From Ridgeia piscesae (lineage: Eukaryota; Annelida; Polychaeta; Sabellida; Siboglinidae), in the NCBI GenBank assembly GCA_025642075.2, contig JAODUO010000426.1, positions 560,501-624,500 on the forward strand: a stretch of 64,000 nucleotides of DNA. The letters run 5' to 3'. The position numbers were made by a program, and so were the translations under genes. Each line of letters opens with the position of its first letter. The first letter of the stretch is position 1. Below the pieces are notes generated by a model. The model did not search any database. It was not told the origin of the DNA and was given only the letters and a program-made list of their open reading frames with translations. This document shows positions 1-13,700 of this stretch, piece by piece.

Positions 1-972
1 TACGCATAAAAACCTGCTCGTGGTCGGCAGCCACACACCACACCACACCACACTGTTGGCACCAGAGACCACGGCTTGGCTCCCAGCAACGGACAGACAG
101 GTCTATTTGTGAGTGACAGCTGCAGACAGCAAGGGACAGACAGACAGTCTATTTCTGTGACTGCCTTCCGAGTAGTCTCTGGCGTAGGGTCTGCACTGTA
201 CAATGAGCACGATAAATCATGTTGTGCCAGCAAGCGGGTGGCGCTGACAAGGTGATCTGGTGTACAGGGAGGCAGATCTGGACATCATGTCTGACAGATG
301 ATATGAAGAAGGCCACATTTGCACAGCACCACACCACACCACACCACATGGCATGCCAGGCTGTCTTGAAAGGAAAACAAATGTCGCTGACTGGAGACAG
401 GGGCTCTGTCTAGGTGGCTGATAAGCAAGGGCATCGCACTTGATCAATGTCCACTGGAACCCAGGCAGGCGGTGGTTGTCGTACAAGAGTGTTGTGTGTA
501 TGTGTGCCGTTTGCTTGTGTTAATGTGTACACACTGCTGCATGCAGGAGTGGATGTAAACATAAAATGTGTTATGGATATCATAATTCTCTGTAAATTAT
601 TCAATAGGGAAAAAACCCAGATGAAAGGCAAATGTGTAACCCAAGACAATACATTTATAATTGTACACCAAGTTAATCGAATTTAGAAAATATAGTCACA
701 GGAAAAAGTCCTGGGATTTAAAGCTAACCTACTCTTAACTACTAAACACGCTCCCAGGAACAATTTTAGTAATTGCTAGCAATGCTGGATGATTTGATGC
801 AAAAGATTTTTGTTGTACTGCTTTACAAACATCTTGGAAATGGTTTAAATGTTGTGTAAATTAGTTCAACCTTTTAGAATACTAGTGTTTTGTTGAGTGA
901 ATATAGTTTGAACAGTCATTGAAAGTCTATGTACTGTATGACTCAACTGATGTGCATATCCAATTAGCAGGC

Positions 973-977
<5 letters not shown>
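1..977. other. Left edge, non-coding, small local repeats
   Basis: Two CACACCACACCACACC clusters (about 31-50 and 328-347) and a diverged local duplication of GGACAGACAG...GTCTATTT (about 91-155). No exon seen. Confidence 0.5.
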
Positions 978-1017
<40 letters not shown>

Positions 1018-1160
1018 ACCACACACCACCACCACCACCACCACCACCACCACCACACCACCACCACCACCACCACCACCACCACCACCACCACCACCAC
1101 ACCACCACACAAACCACACCACCACCACCACCACCACCACCACCACCACCACCACACACA

Positions 1161-1191
<31 letters not shown>

Positions 1192-1457
1192 CACCACCAC
1201 CACCACCACCACCACCACCACCACCACCACCACACACCACCACCACCACCACCACCACCACCCACCACCACACCACCACCACCCACACCACCACCACCAC
1301 CACCACCACCACCACCACCACCACCACCACCACCACCACCACCACCACACACCACCACACCACCACCACCACCACCACACCACCACCACCACCACCACCA
1401 CCACCACCACCACCACCACAACACCACCACCACCACCACCACCACCACCACCACCAC

Positions 1458-1510
<53 letters not shown>

Positions 1511-1573
1511 ACCACCACCACCACCACCACCACCACCACCACCACCACCACCACCACCACCACCACCACCACC
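978..1573. repeat. Compound CAC/CA microsatellite, about 600 bp
   Basis: Alternating blocks of pure CAC trinucleotides and CA dinucleotides with rare interruptions. All frames on both strands stay open and spell His, Thr, Pro, Val, Trp or Gly runs; this is a side effect of composition. Confidence 0.95.
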
Positions 1574-2289
1574 AACAAGACATGTACCACCCTCACAATA
1601 CACGTAAATCATTATGATTACATTACTTGGTTCAAACTCAACACCACACCATACACCACTGATAGGCATGGGCACTATTATATTTGTTGCATAGCAACTA
1701 CCTTCTGATGTAGAATGTAAGGTGGAGGACAGGTGCTGCCTCTGTCAGCATGCGTGTGCGAGGCCGTCAACTACAGCAGCCAAGCGCTCTGTGCAAGGTG
1801 CCAAATTGACAAAGTGGCTGATTTATCCCCTGCGCCAACCAAGGCAGACAGCGGACATTAAATCATCTGTCACTGCCTCAGTCCACCTCACAATGCCACA
1901 CTTCCACAGCTGTCGTGGGGGTGGGGTGGGTGCATGGGGGGCCTCCGCTCTCGCAATTTCAACACCACCCAGCGTAATGTAGTGGGCTTGCTAGGCTCAT
2001 CAAAATGATCAATAAATCTCTATCACAGCCGCCACACAGAGGCTGTTATGTGACACTCTGCTGAAGCTGTCTAAGCTGGTGACACTGAAGCGCCAATTGC
2101 TCTCTGCTTGACTGCAATCTGCTCTCCAGGCATTTTACAATGCTGCTAACCACCGACTTAATAACGGAGGGAGGGCCTCATAACATTAACATTTTTTCTC
2201 GCGACACGGCACCTGCTTACATGGCAACGATAAGCACGACAATCCACTGGCAATATAATCCACTGCAACAGAAATCCAATAAAAATGAA

Positions 2290-2332
2290 TACACGCACAC
2301 ACACGCACGCACACACACATACACACACACGA
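2290..2332. repeat. CA microsatellite with CG interruptions
   Basis: Short array of CACACG/CACA units. Confidence 0.8.
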
Positions 2333-3744
2333 GTACTCATGTATTAAAAACAATGTTCATCAAATAATCATGACATAATAAAACTACTAATAGCACCTCA
2401 ACTTGCGTTGTTCTTTAATCTGTTTCAAATTTATCACGGTTATTTCTGGATTCTTTTACCGATTTTCGTCACGAACCGAAGAAATGATTTAACAGCCGTC
2501 TAAAGCAGTGAAGGATAATGTCTAGCGGGTCTGACAGGGAGACTTCTGCTGGTTTGGCTGCACTTGATTACATCAATGAGTCTGTAGTACAACGGCAAAC
2601 GGCAGCAGCAGCATGGCCTTGTGATTTTCACCAGTTGACCGTGATCATGCATGATAATAATCAATATCAGAGTAGGCAGTATTCATTAATTGTTATATGC
2701 GAAAGCCTCTATTGTGTCTCGCACATTATCGTTTCGGGTGGCAAATGACTGGTGTCACAGGGGCATCTTTAACTGTTTTCCAGCCGGATGGCTGGCGGTG
2801 GGTAGTTAAGTGTGATATTTACGATGTTTCCGACTGGGGGGAGGGCAACGGTTACATGCGCTGCAAATCATCGCTGGCTGGCTGCAGCCCAACGTGATCA
2901 GTGTTTAATTGTGACAGTTTTATACCGTTTATAAGGCCTGTTGTCAGCGTACTGGAGTCGGGTCTGAGGTAGGCCAGGTCATTCATAGTCTCATTTGCTC
3001 CTGTCTTGTAGCTGGCCAGTTTCCAGCTCACTAATGGAACTGTTACACCTATGTGTGTTTGGGAGGGCTGAAGGGCATAGTTTACCGTCACCAATTGATA
3101 TATGTGTATTATAGGCATTTTTTGCTCAGGCTGAACCAAACTTAATGCCATAGTGAGCTGTTCGTGTGTGTAAACGTTGGTGTGTCATTACTCTAAATGA
3201 CTGCATGGTGTTGCACTTTGATCTATAATGCAAACCCAACATGTTTGACAATACCTGTACGTACGTGTTATTTTTGTAACTTCAATGACACCAAGTTCTT
3301 TCTCATTAGACATGCAATTACGTACTCAGACCACTGCATTACACTTAAGCATTTACTAGCTAGTGTTAATATTTGTACACAGTACTTACTATTTGCCATG
3401 AAATTAGTTTGAAACATGAGCAACAAATCTAACTGACGAGGAACCTTTAAGATGCTAGCATATCTACACAACACAGCAGGTGTAATTCTGTAGACAAGAC
3501 ATTCTCTTATTGTTAGTAACAACCATATTTCCCTGCCCAGTAGATGGTGTCGTGCGTGTTGTTCTTAAACCTCTGTAAATCTTACATCTCTGTTGATTAC
3601 ACTTCGGTATCCATCAACGGGCCAGAAAATCAATGTTAATTTGTGTCCTCTAGCTGTTGCCTCCGTGCCATTTAGCAGTGCGACACACATCGCAAGAACA
3701 ACAATTTTATCAGCATTTACTCAAGTCAACTACAACTAACAAAC

Positions 3745-3961
3745 AGGGCCTTATCAGGCTTATGAAGGATTACATTTTTGCCAGTCACACATGTTATGGT
3801 GGACACGGGATGTCAACTCTTGTCATACACATACAAGCCAGCTGAGATGTGCTTTATGACCCAAAATACAGTGTAAATACAAACACACAAGTTACACCTA
3901 TTTTCAAGGCATAACTGATAATATCTGAGTTTGGAAGACGTATTTTTGCTCCTTCATTTTC
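3745..3961 (+). repeat. Interspersed repeat family A, copy 1
   Basis: Shares several blocks with 18697-18960: GCCAGTCACACATGTT, TTTTCAAGGCATAACT and TTTTGCTCCTTCATTTT, in the same order. Confidence 0.65.
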
Positions 3962-6935
3962 TGAGCAGGCAAAAGAAAACAAACTAATCACTAATAAAAT
4001 GTTATTAGTGATTAGTCAGATATGTAGATGATTTTTTTTAAATCTGCCTGGGCCAACTCTTAATTATTTTGCCACTGATATCGCACGCTCATGACATATT
4101 TATGTTATTTCTTATGGTGCATCGATTATTAAAATATTGATTTTTTATTATTGATTCTTCATCACACATGAGATCATTGTACCTTTCTTTACATCTTTTT
4201 ATTTACAGTTCCAAATGAACTAAATATTTGCATGTGAGTCAGGCAGCATCAGTGGGGGTATTAACTGATTATCAGGTTAATCAGCCTCACTGTCACCCAA
4301 TGAAGCATTTATCAAATATTCATTCATACAAAATTTTGAATATAATTTTGAATGTAGCAAAATTAAACAGCGATTGAGGAATACCAAATCGGTTTACTTT
4401 ACGCTGAAACGTGATCATGAATATGAAGACAACCTGGTAGCCAATGCATAAGAATTAGGATCCTCGTGCAATCCACAAATGTAGCAGCCTGGTACATACA
4501 CATGCCCAGGTGCTTCTAATCAACTCACTGGGCAATGATTCTAGCTAGTATGCTATTCCTAGCAGATATAATTTTACACACCTACTGTAGCAGCAGAGGG
4601 CACACTGATGTCAGGGCACACTATTTATCCAGCACAACACGTTCTGCAAACATTTACATGCACTCACAAACTATTAGACTGAACCGAGAGGCCTTGATGT
4701 CACATCTAAATTGTTCATACCTAGTCAATTGTCAACATGCCTATGCTAGTCATGACACCTATCTCAGCTCGGCAGTGTATTTGTGACATTTAATGATTTA
4801 ATTGACACACTGAAGCAGCTCACTGCCAAGTCTAGAAGCATGTTTTGTTGAAAGATAATGGGAATCAGTACAAATGTGAACAAGCCAATACAATTATCAA
4901 CCACGTAATTCATAGCATTAAAAAAGGCTTATAAAAATATGAAAGATTATTAAAAAACTTCTGGTGCAAGCATGTGTCGGGATCTGTAATGGATTCAAAT
5001 TTTCAAACAAACACACATATTTCCTCTATCAGTCCACGAACAAGGATCTGACCTGGAATATCTTATTTCACACATATTAGGATGCCATCAACATGTTGTT
5101 GTGATGCAGCAGTAACTGCCAAGCCTGTTACTAATAGCTAGGCACCCTGCATGTGCGTGCTGCAACCTTGGAACGCGTCTGTCTGTCCAGTGGTTTTATA
5201 CTCACAGACGAGACTGACTTTGGCAGTAACGTCAGAAAGAGCCAAAGTATAATAATTATTCGAGAGTGTAGAAAATCCACAATCACGTTAATTTGGATGC
5301 AAAATGGCATACATTGCATTGATACTGCAAAACAGTATTATTATGATACACTGTACAATGCACAGTGATGTGACTAAACTAGCACGCAGTCACAACAACA
5401 CTGTATACTCTTTGTTCGTCACACAATAAGTTAACAGACATTATTCATGATTTGGATGACACCTACTGACAGTTTGCTACGGAAGGGACTGATATGCTCA
5501 AAACACTGTAATCGTGATAATTTCTGAGCTTGGCACATTGCTCCTTGTGTTAGTATTGCTAGCTAAACGCGTTATCTAAAATGTTGATATATATCTTGAC
5601 AAGTAGTATATTAATAAATCATAACTCACTGAAAGAAGAACCAAGAATCAGGTCTTACCATGGTACTACTACTACTACTATTACCAAGTACAAAAAAAAT
5701 TCCGAAGCTATTTTTAGCAGGCATTCATTTCTGACAAAGAATTCAGAACGAGATATGAGGCCGGAAGCGAGATGGAAATGTGAGACAGAGGAAGCAGGGG
5801 AGGGGGGAGAGAGGAAATGGCTTAATTCAAAGTGACAGTCATAGTGGCATCTGTTTGAGATTCTTCACACAAACAAATAATGTCACAGGAGGAATGATAA
5901 ACAATATTCACCAGTGGGGGGTGTGAGGGCAACTGACAGACAAACATTTCCATAATTGCAATTGTCCATCTGTTGATACACCTGGTTGATACATTCTTGT
6001 ACATATCGATGAAAGCACAGTGTATACGTATATGAATAATCGTGGTGGCTTTCACATACAGTCATGTTTTTTATTTCTACATGAAAGTTATCAACGGGAA
6101 ACCATAAGCAGACATAAATGAAAATGTCCTAAAGGCATCCTGTAATGATCAATACATTAGTAATACATTACGTTATCCTTGATATATGCTATTATACGAA
6201 ATAATTGTCACTGTTGTATTACATGTATATGGCTAACAAATGAATGTTCTATAATCTATATGAACTAAAATGCTTACTAGTACCTTTTAAAACATTGAAA
6301 TACAACTTTAACAGAGTTCTAATACTTCATAAAAAAATCTAATATATTATTCTGAAGTAATTTTCATCTCAAAGCTAAACCTGTTCAGCATACATAAAAT
6401 ATCGCCAATTCAGCATTGATCAGATTACTGGAAGTTATTTATTTATTATATAATCCAATCAGCAAGGAAACAATTCCTGAGAATCATGGAGCTTCCACAA
6501 GGCCAACACTTACAGGTGATTATTTTAGCATAGACCATATACATGCACAGAAATGCATCTGAATGATGTCCACAAAACCAGTAATAGACAGCTCAGTGAT
6601 CAACACTGCAGTCCAGACTAATCATTTTGAACAATGTGTCACTTTTATGTATCCCCTCACAGCAGGGCTATTTTAATAAGCAGGTCAATCTCATGAATAA
6701 TCAGTCAGGCTACCTGTGCCATGTTATTGATGGCTGTGTGTCTATGGAACAGGCGGCCTGGTGCACTTGAGCATGGATTAGAGTACATGTGTGTGAATTT
6801 AAGTCAAACATAGTGTCTGTGTTTCATAATCCTAAATACTGAATTAGACTGGAGCTTGACAAACATGTTTTTTGCCTTTGCAACTTGATCTGTGTCAAAC
6901 CATAATTATCTGTGTGGTTTGTGTGTAAAATTCAT

Positions 6936-6937
<2 letters not shown>

Positions 6938-6979
<42 letters not shown>

Positions 6980-7026
6980 AGGGGGAGAGAGGGAGGGAGG
7001 GAGGGAGGGGGGGAGGGGGAGGGAGA
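6938..7026. repeat. TA-GA-GGGA microsatellite with quadruplex potential
   Basis: A (TA)n run passes into (GA)n and then into GGGAGGGAGGGAGGG. The last part satisfies the usual G-quadruplex pattern on the + strand. Confidence 0.85.
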
Positions 7027-8657
7027 AAATCTAGATGAGAACAGTTACTACATACAATTTTGCCAACCCCAAATCAAGTTGTTTGTTTGATTGTTATCAC
7101 GGATTCACTGGATCTGCTTAGTATTCAAAATAAATAATTAAATGCATTTATTCTTTGGAAAACATGACATAGAAAGAGTTGCAACCTATTAAGAACAAGT
7201 TTTATTCTCCCATTCCAAGCTTTTGTGAACAACAAACAGAACCAGCCTACAATAGTCTAAAAAGTCTAAAATAGACAAGAGAGGATATGTGACTAAACAA
7301 TTGTTGTACAAAGGAAACATGCATGGCTTCACTGTTAATAGAATGGTTGGATAAAAGTGGTTATTAATCATGCAGTCTCTCATTTTTAGGTGGCGTGTGC
7401 AATGTCTGAAAGTAATGGAAGGGGGATAGTTTTAAATGATCCATTTAAAACACAGTTACCAGATAAGTTGAAAATTGTCAGGGTAAAGTTGTAAAAAAGT
7501 ACCTATCTAACCACTAAAAACATAAAATCCTCAACTCTGCATAGGGATTAGTTTGATTATAAACAATAACAACAATAACCACAACTTTTTCCAAAATGCG
7601 AAGACAGCCTGGACTGGACTATCACTCCGTATTCCATCAAAAGGCCACTGAACTGCCAAACCACAATGTCATGTGTCACTGATAAGTTTATTTGACAAAC
7701 CAGTCACCAGCTAACCAAACAAGTACATACACTGATATAGGATACTTATTTTTAAAGCCACATATTGTTCCTAGACAAAAAATAATTACTTCACAAATGA
7801 AAATCATGAAAATCACTCATTACACAATAATTTTACCTTTTTGAAATTTTGTTTATATTTCACATTGTATTGTTATTAAATAAACTAATATAACATGAGC
7901 AATAAATCACATGATGTGCTTAAATTGATTACATTCACACAAAATAAACATAAACACGTCTTTGACAACTTCCTCATGAACAAAGCCCAGCTGAACGGTA
8001 ATTTTATCCTAAAAATAAGTAGTGTGAGGTTGCAAACAAGCAGGTAATCACAGCAGTGTGTGTGATAAAACTATTCAATACAGCTCACTTCAGAGCTAAT
8101 CTGTCATTAACATAACATTATCTTCCAAACATCAACTACCAATGCAAATACACACAAGATTAATGTTATCATCAATGGACATTGTGTGCAAACCACAGGC
8201 CTTGTCCTACAAGTTGCTGATAAGCCAAGCACTGCAGTGCTGCCAGGCCAGTATAAATATTTGAAACAGACTTTACAACAGTTCAATAAACACAACAATA
8301 GAGGTGCTTTTTTGTAGCAATTTCTTACTATTATGCTCAACGGAAACGGGAACACATCCACGTCACTGTATCTGCCATGACTCAACAATGATTCATCAAT
8401 AATTAATAAAGAAGCCCATTTGTTCACGGGCCAAAGTACAGGTACAAATTAGGTGAAAATGGCAATTTTTATGCAGAATGTAAGTTTACATTCTGCATAA
8501 AGTTTTATATATAATTGGATGAACACAACATTTATTATTCAAGCACTGTCCTGTTACTTACTGGGTATTATGGCACTATTAAAACAATAAAATAAAATTG
8601 TGATGCTGTATTTAAGATTGTCAACTTACATGACTGATGTATGTTTATTTGTCTTAC

Positions 8658-8721
8658 TTCTCTGTCTCTCTGTAGATTGTGTCACCAACTCTGACACCAG
8701 GAAGTAGATCTTTCAACAGTT
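8658..8721 (-). CDS. Possible internal exon of an unidentified - strand gene
   Basis: On - a strong acceptor (TTTGTTTTCTCCACAG) precedes 64 nt and a strong donor (GTAAGAC) follows. Only one frame is open and it reads LLKDLLPGVRVGDTIYRETE, which looks like natural protein, but I do not recognise the family. The next strong - strand donors to the right are near 9918 (GTGAGC, in a CpG-rich patch) and 19961 (GTAAGC), either of which could end a non-coding first exon. No further coding exon was found to the left, so the gene would leave the window. It could also be a chance exon. Confidence 0.35.
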
Positions 8722-10620
8722 CTGTGGAGAAAACAAAACATGTGTAGATTCAAGTGAGAATTATGCTATATATACAAACCCATGCTTCTAGGACATAATA
8801 TTTGCTGATGCCTGATTTCAAATGTAGAAATGTAATCTGAAAACACTACAGGCTTTGTTGCACGCTAACTATCAGTGTCAGTGCTTCAGTAATATGTTGC
8901 CTCAAGTGGTGAAAAAGATGCTCTTGGTGCCATAAATATTTATTGGTAGCATCAGTTTGCATTTTAAGACCCCGTTACTAAACAGTTTCCTGTTAACACA
9001 TAACAACCATACTTTGTGTCCCAATAAATTAAAGAACTTAATTTAAAGGCACTGCTGGCAGGTATACGTTAGTCACCAAGCTCTGTTTTGCAGTAGTATA
9101 ATGTCAAGCTCATTCAACCTGATATATACGTTGGACCTGTTTTTGTAGTGGTCATGCAGACATGCGCTTTTCACTTAGATTGGCTATTATTTATTAGAGA
9201 CTCTGAAAGATAAGACATGTATTTGAAAAATTATCTCCATAACTGACAATTTGATTGACTTCTAAGTTGACCTCAGCAGAGTTATTGATGGTATGAACCT
9301 GCGTGCCACTGCCAACATATATGTAAATAAATATAACTTTTCCATAAGGTAGTATTGTCTACCAGACCTACACGCCACTATATAGACATACTAGTCACAA
9401 TACACACAACAGTGGGTGCAAGCAATACAGATAAGAGCAGCCAAGATATACAGCAATTACAGCTTAGTGAGGTAAATATCAACTGATCACGGCTATAACA
9501 ATATATTCATAATCCAACCCAAGGTACACCTCACGCAGCAGGCAAACACATGATAAATACACAAACACACACACACATGAATATAAATGAAATATACAGA
9601 CATCGTATTACCTCTGTTGTGGCCAATTACTGATTTAATGGGTGCAGTGAGAATGGTGAGTGTGACATAATCACCTTACACCTGAAGCCAGCAGGCACCT
9701 ATTGGCTACAGTTGCTGGCAGGCTAACTCAGTGTAAGATAACATATATTACACTTAGAGGCAGTGTTTGCCTTGCATATTAACTCAGAGAATGGGCCAAA
9801 GTTCACGCTTATTGTCACAGACGCTAATAGCAACTGATCTACTTCTAAGTGTGCATTAATAATACGACGTCTCGCGTGTCGCGCACAAAGCCATAAACCG
9901 GTGTAGGCAAACACACGCTCACCTGCACAATCACGTAGGCTGGTTAGACGGTTGCGAGAAAGAATCAAATTAGCATAAGCATTGCGCCGGCCCGCTCAGG
10001 CATAACCCGGTCCATGCAAATGAATGGTGTTTACACACATTGTCAGCAAGTCGCCGTTTCAATTTCTGCTTTCACAGAAAGTGTCTCATGCACTGCGAGT
10101 TCCAAGTGCGAAACGTTATGTTAAACCAATATTGCTACCTGCTACTTGAGCAGTGCGGACAACAGAGTTGGACACCATAATCCATCTCACTAGGGTGTTG
10201 TAATTGGAAGTTTCTGGTCTTGTTGCAGCCTGTCATTCCTAATAGCTTAAAGATCATTGCGTTTGATTAGTCAATGGTTATTTTTCAGTGGCACTGACAT
10301 TTATTCAACAAATAATCGTTGCCACTGAGCTGTTATGCTTTATATACAGTATAATGAAATTTCGTCATTATTCACGAAGACTTGAAAACATCTAATTAAA
10401 AATGTAGATTTTTTATAAAATGTATACACATCCTCACATGTGTAAAGATTGTTGCCATCAGGAAACTTCTTTATTCACTACTAGGGTACTAGTAGGGCCA
10501 ACATGTCCTCACAAAGACAAGTCAATGGTGAGCCATGTCACCAAGGTTACCCAAATACCCTTCTTCTCCCCGTATTCACAAGCACAACAACACACAGGTC
10601 ACTACATTTTTTTTACCTAA

Positions 10621-10706
10621 GCCATCTCAGGTGACGGCTTGTTCTACATTGTTGTTTTTCTGTTTGCCATCTTGAGTGACGGCTTGTTCTACACTGTTTT
10701 TGTCAT
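10621..10706. repeat. 44-bp tandem duplication
   Basis: Two units starting GCCATCT and sharing GTGACGGCTTGTTCTACA lie back to back at 10621-10664 and 10665-10706. Confidence 0.8.
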
Positions 10707-13700
10707 TCCACAATCCAGTGTGGAGGGAAGTCAGAGTATCATAGATAATAATCTTGAGTTTTTTCCCCATTTCTTTCTTATACCAATCTGACCACATTGG
10801 CCTTCAGACTTGGTATGCGATGCCCTAAGCTGATAACTGATAAGTTAGGTCAAGACATCCACAGCGATCACAGTTTTGCTATTGGAAATATTTGCACTGC
10901 AATATTGATTGAGTGCATCCGTTTGATGGTGTCAAAGACTTCTTTCATTGTCTGCACCAAACTATGCAAGTGGTCCATGCAGGCGTAGATTATAGACAGC
11001 TAGTACAGCAGTGGTGACTGTGGCAGTCACAGTTGTGGTAATGATGGATTGATTGAACAACCATGACGATTTAGGTCATTTAATATACTGCTAGCTAATA
11101 TGACTTTGTCTGTCTGTTTTCATGGTTTCTTTTCTTCATTGTGTGTACAGGGTATGACAAAAAACATCTGATATTGGTGTAATTTGTGAGAAAACAATCA
11201 TTTTCTCTGAATAACAAATACATTTATAGTATTTAACATTGTTCAACAACACAAATCATGCTGCATCAAAATATTGAAGTTAATTGTATTGTGTCATATT
11301 TAATACATTCTAATTTTTACTGTTTTCAGTTTATAGTTCTAACTTGTAATACAGTAAAATCAAAGTAAGTGTCCCGACAAAGACCTGGCCATGACCCTCT
11401 ACCATCAATAAGATTATTGTCCTCAGTAACTGTTCATATCTGACACATTTCTATTGACATATACTTAACAACGACTACTATAACTAGTAGTAGCTAGGCT
11501 GACTTGTGGAACTCTCTCACCTAGACAAATGAAGCTACACAAACCGTGTCTCACAACAAGCTCATTTGTCACGTCGAAACCAGGCAGAGGTAAAGCAGTA
11601 ACAGCACTGTCTTTATTTCCATGACAAAGGCATGTCATGCACAATGCAACATAGGCCTGGATCATGTGATATGCCTGGCATTCAACTGTTTCACCCTTTG
11701 ATAGGCACAGACACTGTATTAGCTATCAATTATATAGCATCCTCTGTTTACTGTAGTCCTACTGCAGCGACCAGCCCAAGGAAGTGGGATAACCCAGATG
11801 ACAAGTCTTGTTGGTATTCATATTTCTTATGATTTTACAGTTGTTTTCACATAGTGTACTTGTAAAACGAAAAGTATTCCTTGAGTTGAATAAGTTTTCA
11901 GTACCATTCACTGATTCAGCTTTATACATTTGATGAGCTGTCTAAACCTATCTTCCAAAGCATTAGAAATGTAGTGTAAAATTGAAATACTACTAGCATA
12001 CATCATACTGTTTTACTGCAACACTATAAATGTTCATAATCTTCAGCTGGATAAATCTGTTTAGTGTTTAACTTATTAATATTAGATCTCAAAAATCACA
12101 ACAAATTCAATACATAATTTCTCAGTTTATATACATTTAACATACAATTTTTATAATGTGAAGGACAGTCAAGATAACCCAGGTGGCTGTTTAACATCTA
12201 AGCATATTTGCTAATACATGTGCAAAATAGGACTACGTAAAGCATAATCTTAATATTATCCAACTCATAACTTGAGAATATGTACATTTTGTTTGTACTG
12301 AAGTTTTACCAAAAATGTTACTGTTTATCAATCAATTCATTAGATCCATGTAATCAGGTATCATCTTTTCAAAAGAAGTAAATTAACAAGGTTAAATGTA
12401 AGTTGTGATACTACTAAAATAATTATTTGTCTCAATTCCTAAAGGGAATAACAACAATGCATTATATAAATTTATTTATACTATTATATTATATTTATTA
12501 ACTATACTATTATATGTAACATTTGAGTGTGTTTAAAAAATACATAAAAATATCTATATGTTTAAAATGTTATACACGCCAGCTTGCCCGCAGATCCCAC
12601 GGAATTTTCAGATATAATAAGTTTACCTGCTATGACGTCACATCCCAGCATCCGTAAAAGTGCGGCAAAAATATGCATCTTTCAAAAAGCCCACTGGCAT
12701 GTTAATTGACCTTGTGAAAGTCTTTCTCGTGACCCATTTGCTGATGTCTCTCTCGTATTACTGTTGGTCATGTTTCTTTTCTCAGTGAAAACTTGTTGTT
12801 TTTAGAGCTCCTTTGCAAGTCATTAGATATGATTAATACCACTCTAGGTACTTTCTAAAGGAGAAAACCAGGCCAGCCATAGTGGAATAGATGACAAAGC
12901 ACGTTTGTGAATCAAACAGGCTTGTCCAAACATGCTCTCAAGATCCCACTCAAATGCCACAGACAGCAGCAGCACAGGTAATATTATTCAGAACACTGAT
13001 ACTGTTAAGTGTAACCCCTGACCTTTCCAACATATCGTCACGCGTCTGTCGCGTTGTCAGCCACACAGAAAACATTGATTTCAATCTGCTGTGTTGTTTG
13101 TGAATGCGGTATAAATTCCCCTAATGTGGTAAAGCGGCTCATGCCTGCTGTGCCATTAGAGTATGTGCCCTTGAGCTGTTAACTTAAATAGATCTAAACT
13201 GCTACAATCGACTAAGTCATCAACCCATTCCACTGAATTTGGCTGGTGACAAAGGATTACATGGCTTACAGAGATCAAACAAAACACACCAGGTTGTGTT
13301 ATGCCTCACTGACAGTTTTACTTTAAAAACCATTGGTTACCAGTATTTTGTGAACAAAATCTGCTGTAATCTTTAAATTCTTAATATATAACAAAGCCAA
13401 TGTGTAGTAACCATCTTGTGCTAAACGGAATGTAGCTAATGTACTTCTATAGTTAGTACATGTACCGGGTACATGTACAATATTGACAGATTACAAGTTT
13501 CACATTTATTTTTAATAACAGGTTGTACTGCATGACGAAATGCACCCTACATACAGTTTTTGATATTTGAAAGCAGTTTACAACATTAAACAGAACAGGA
13601 ACTGTTTAAACAAAATGTGTCAACAGCCTGTCATTATCATGATTAAACCCGCTGAAATTGGTACTATTTACGGGTGCTACAGCTGATAGCATCGTTCTCA

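Larger units (their letters stand above)
1580..8657. other. Non-coding region, no gene recognised
   Basis: Apart from microsatellites and family A copy 1, I see no exon with convincing coding character. Stretches such as 2400-2950, 4040-4200 and 6500-6800 are complex, free of simple repeats and rich in homeodomain-type ATTA/TAAT motifs, which fits regulatory DNA but proves nothing. Confidence 0.4.

Noticed and set aside
866..1675. Very long open frames (more than 200 codons) on both strands over the CAC array
   Set aside because: They are homopolymer or dipeptide runs created by a microsatellite that contains no stop codons.
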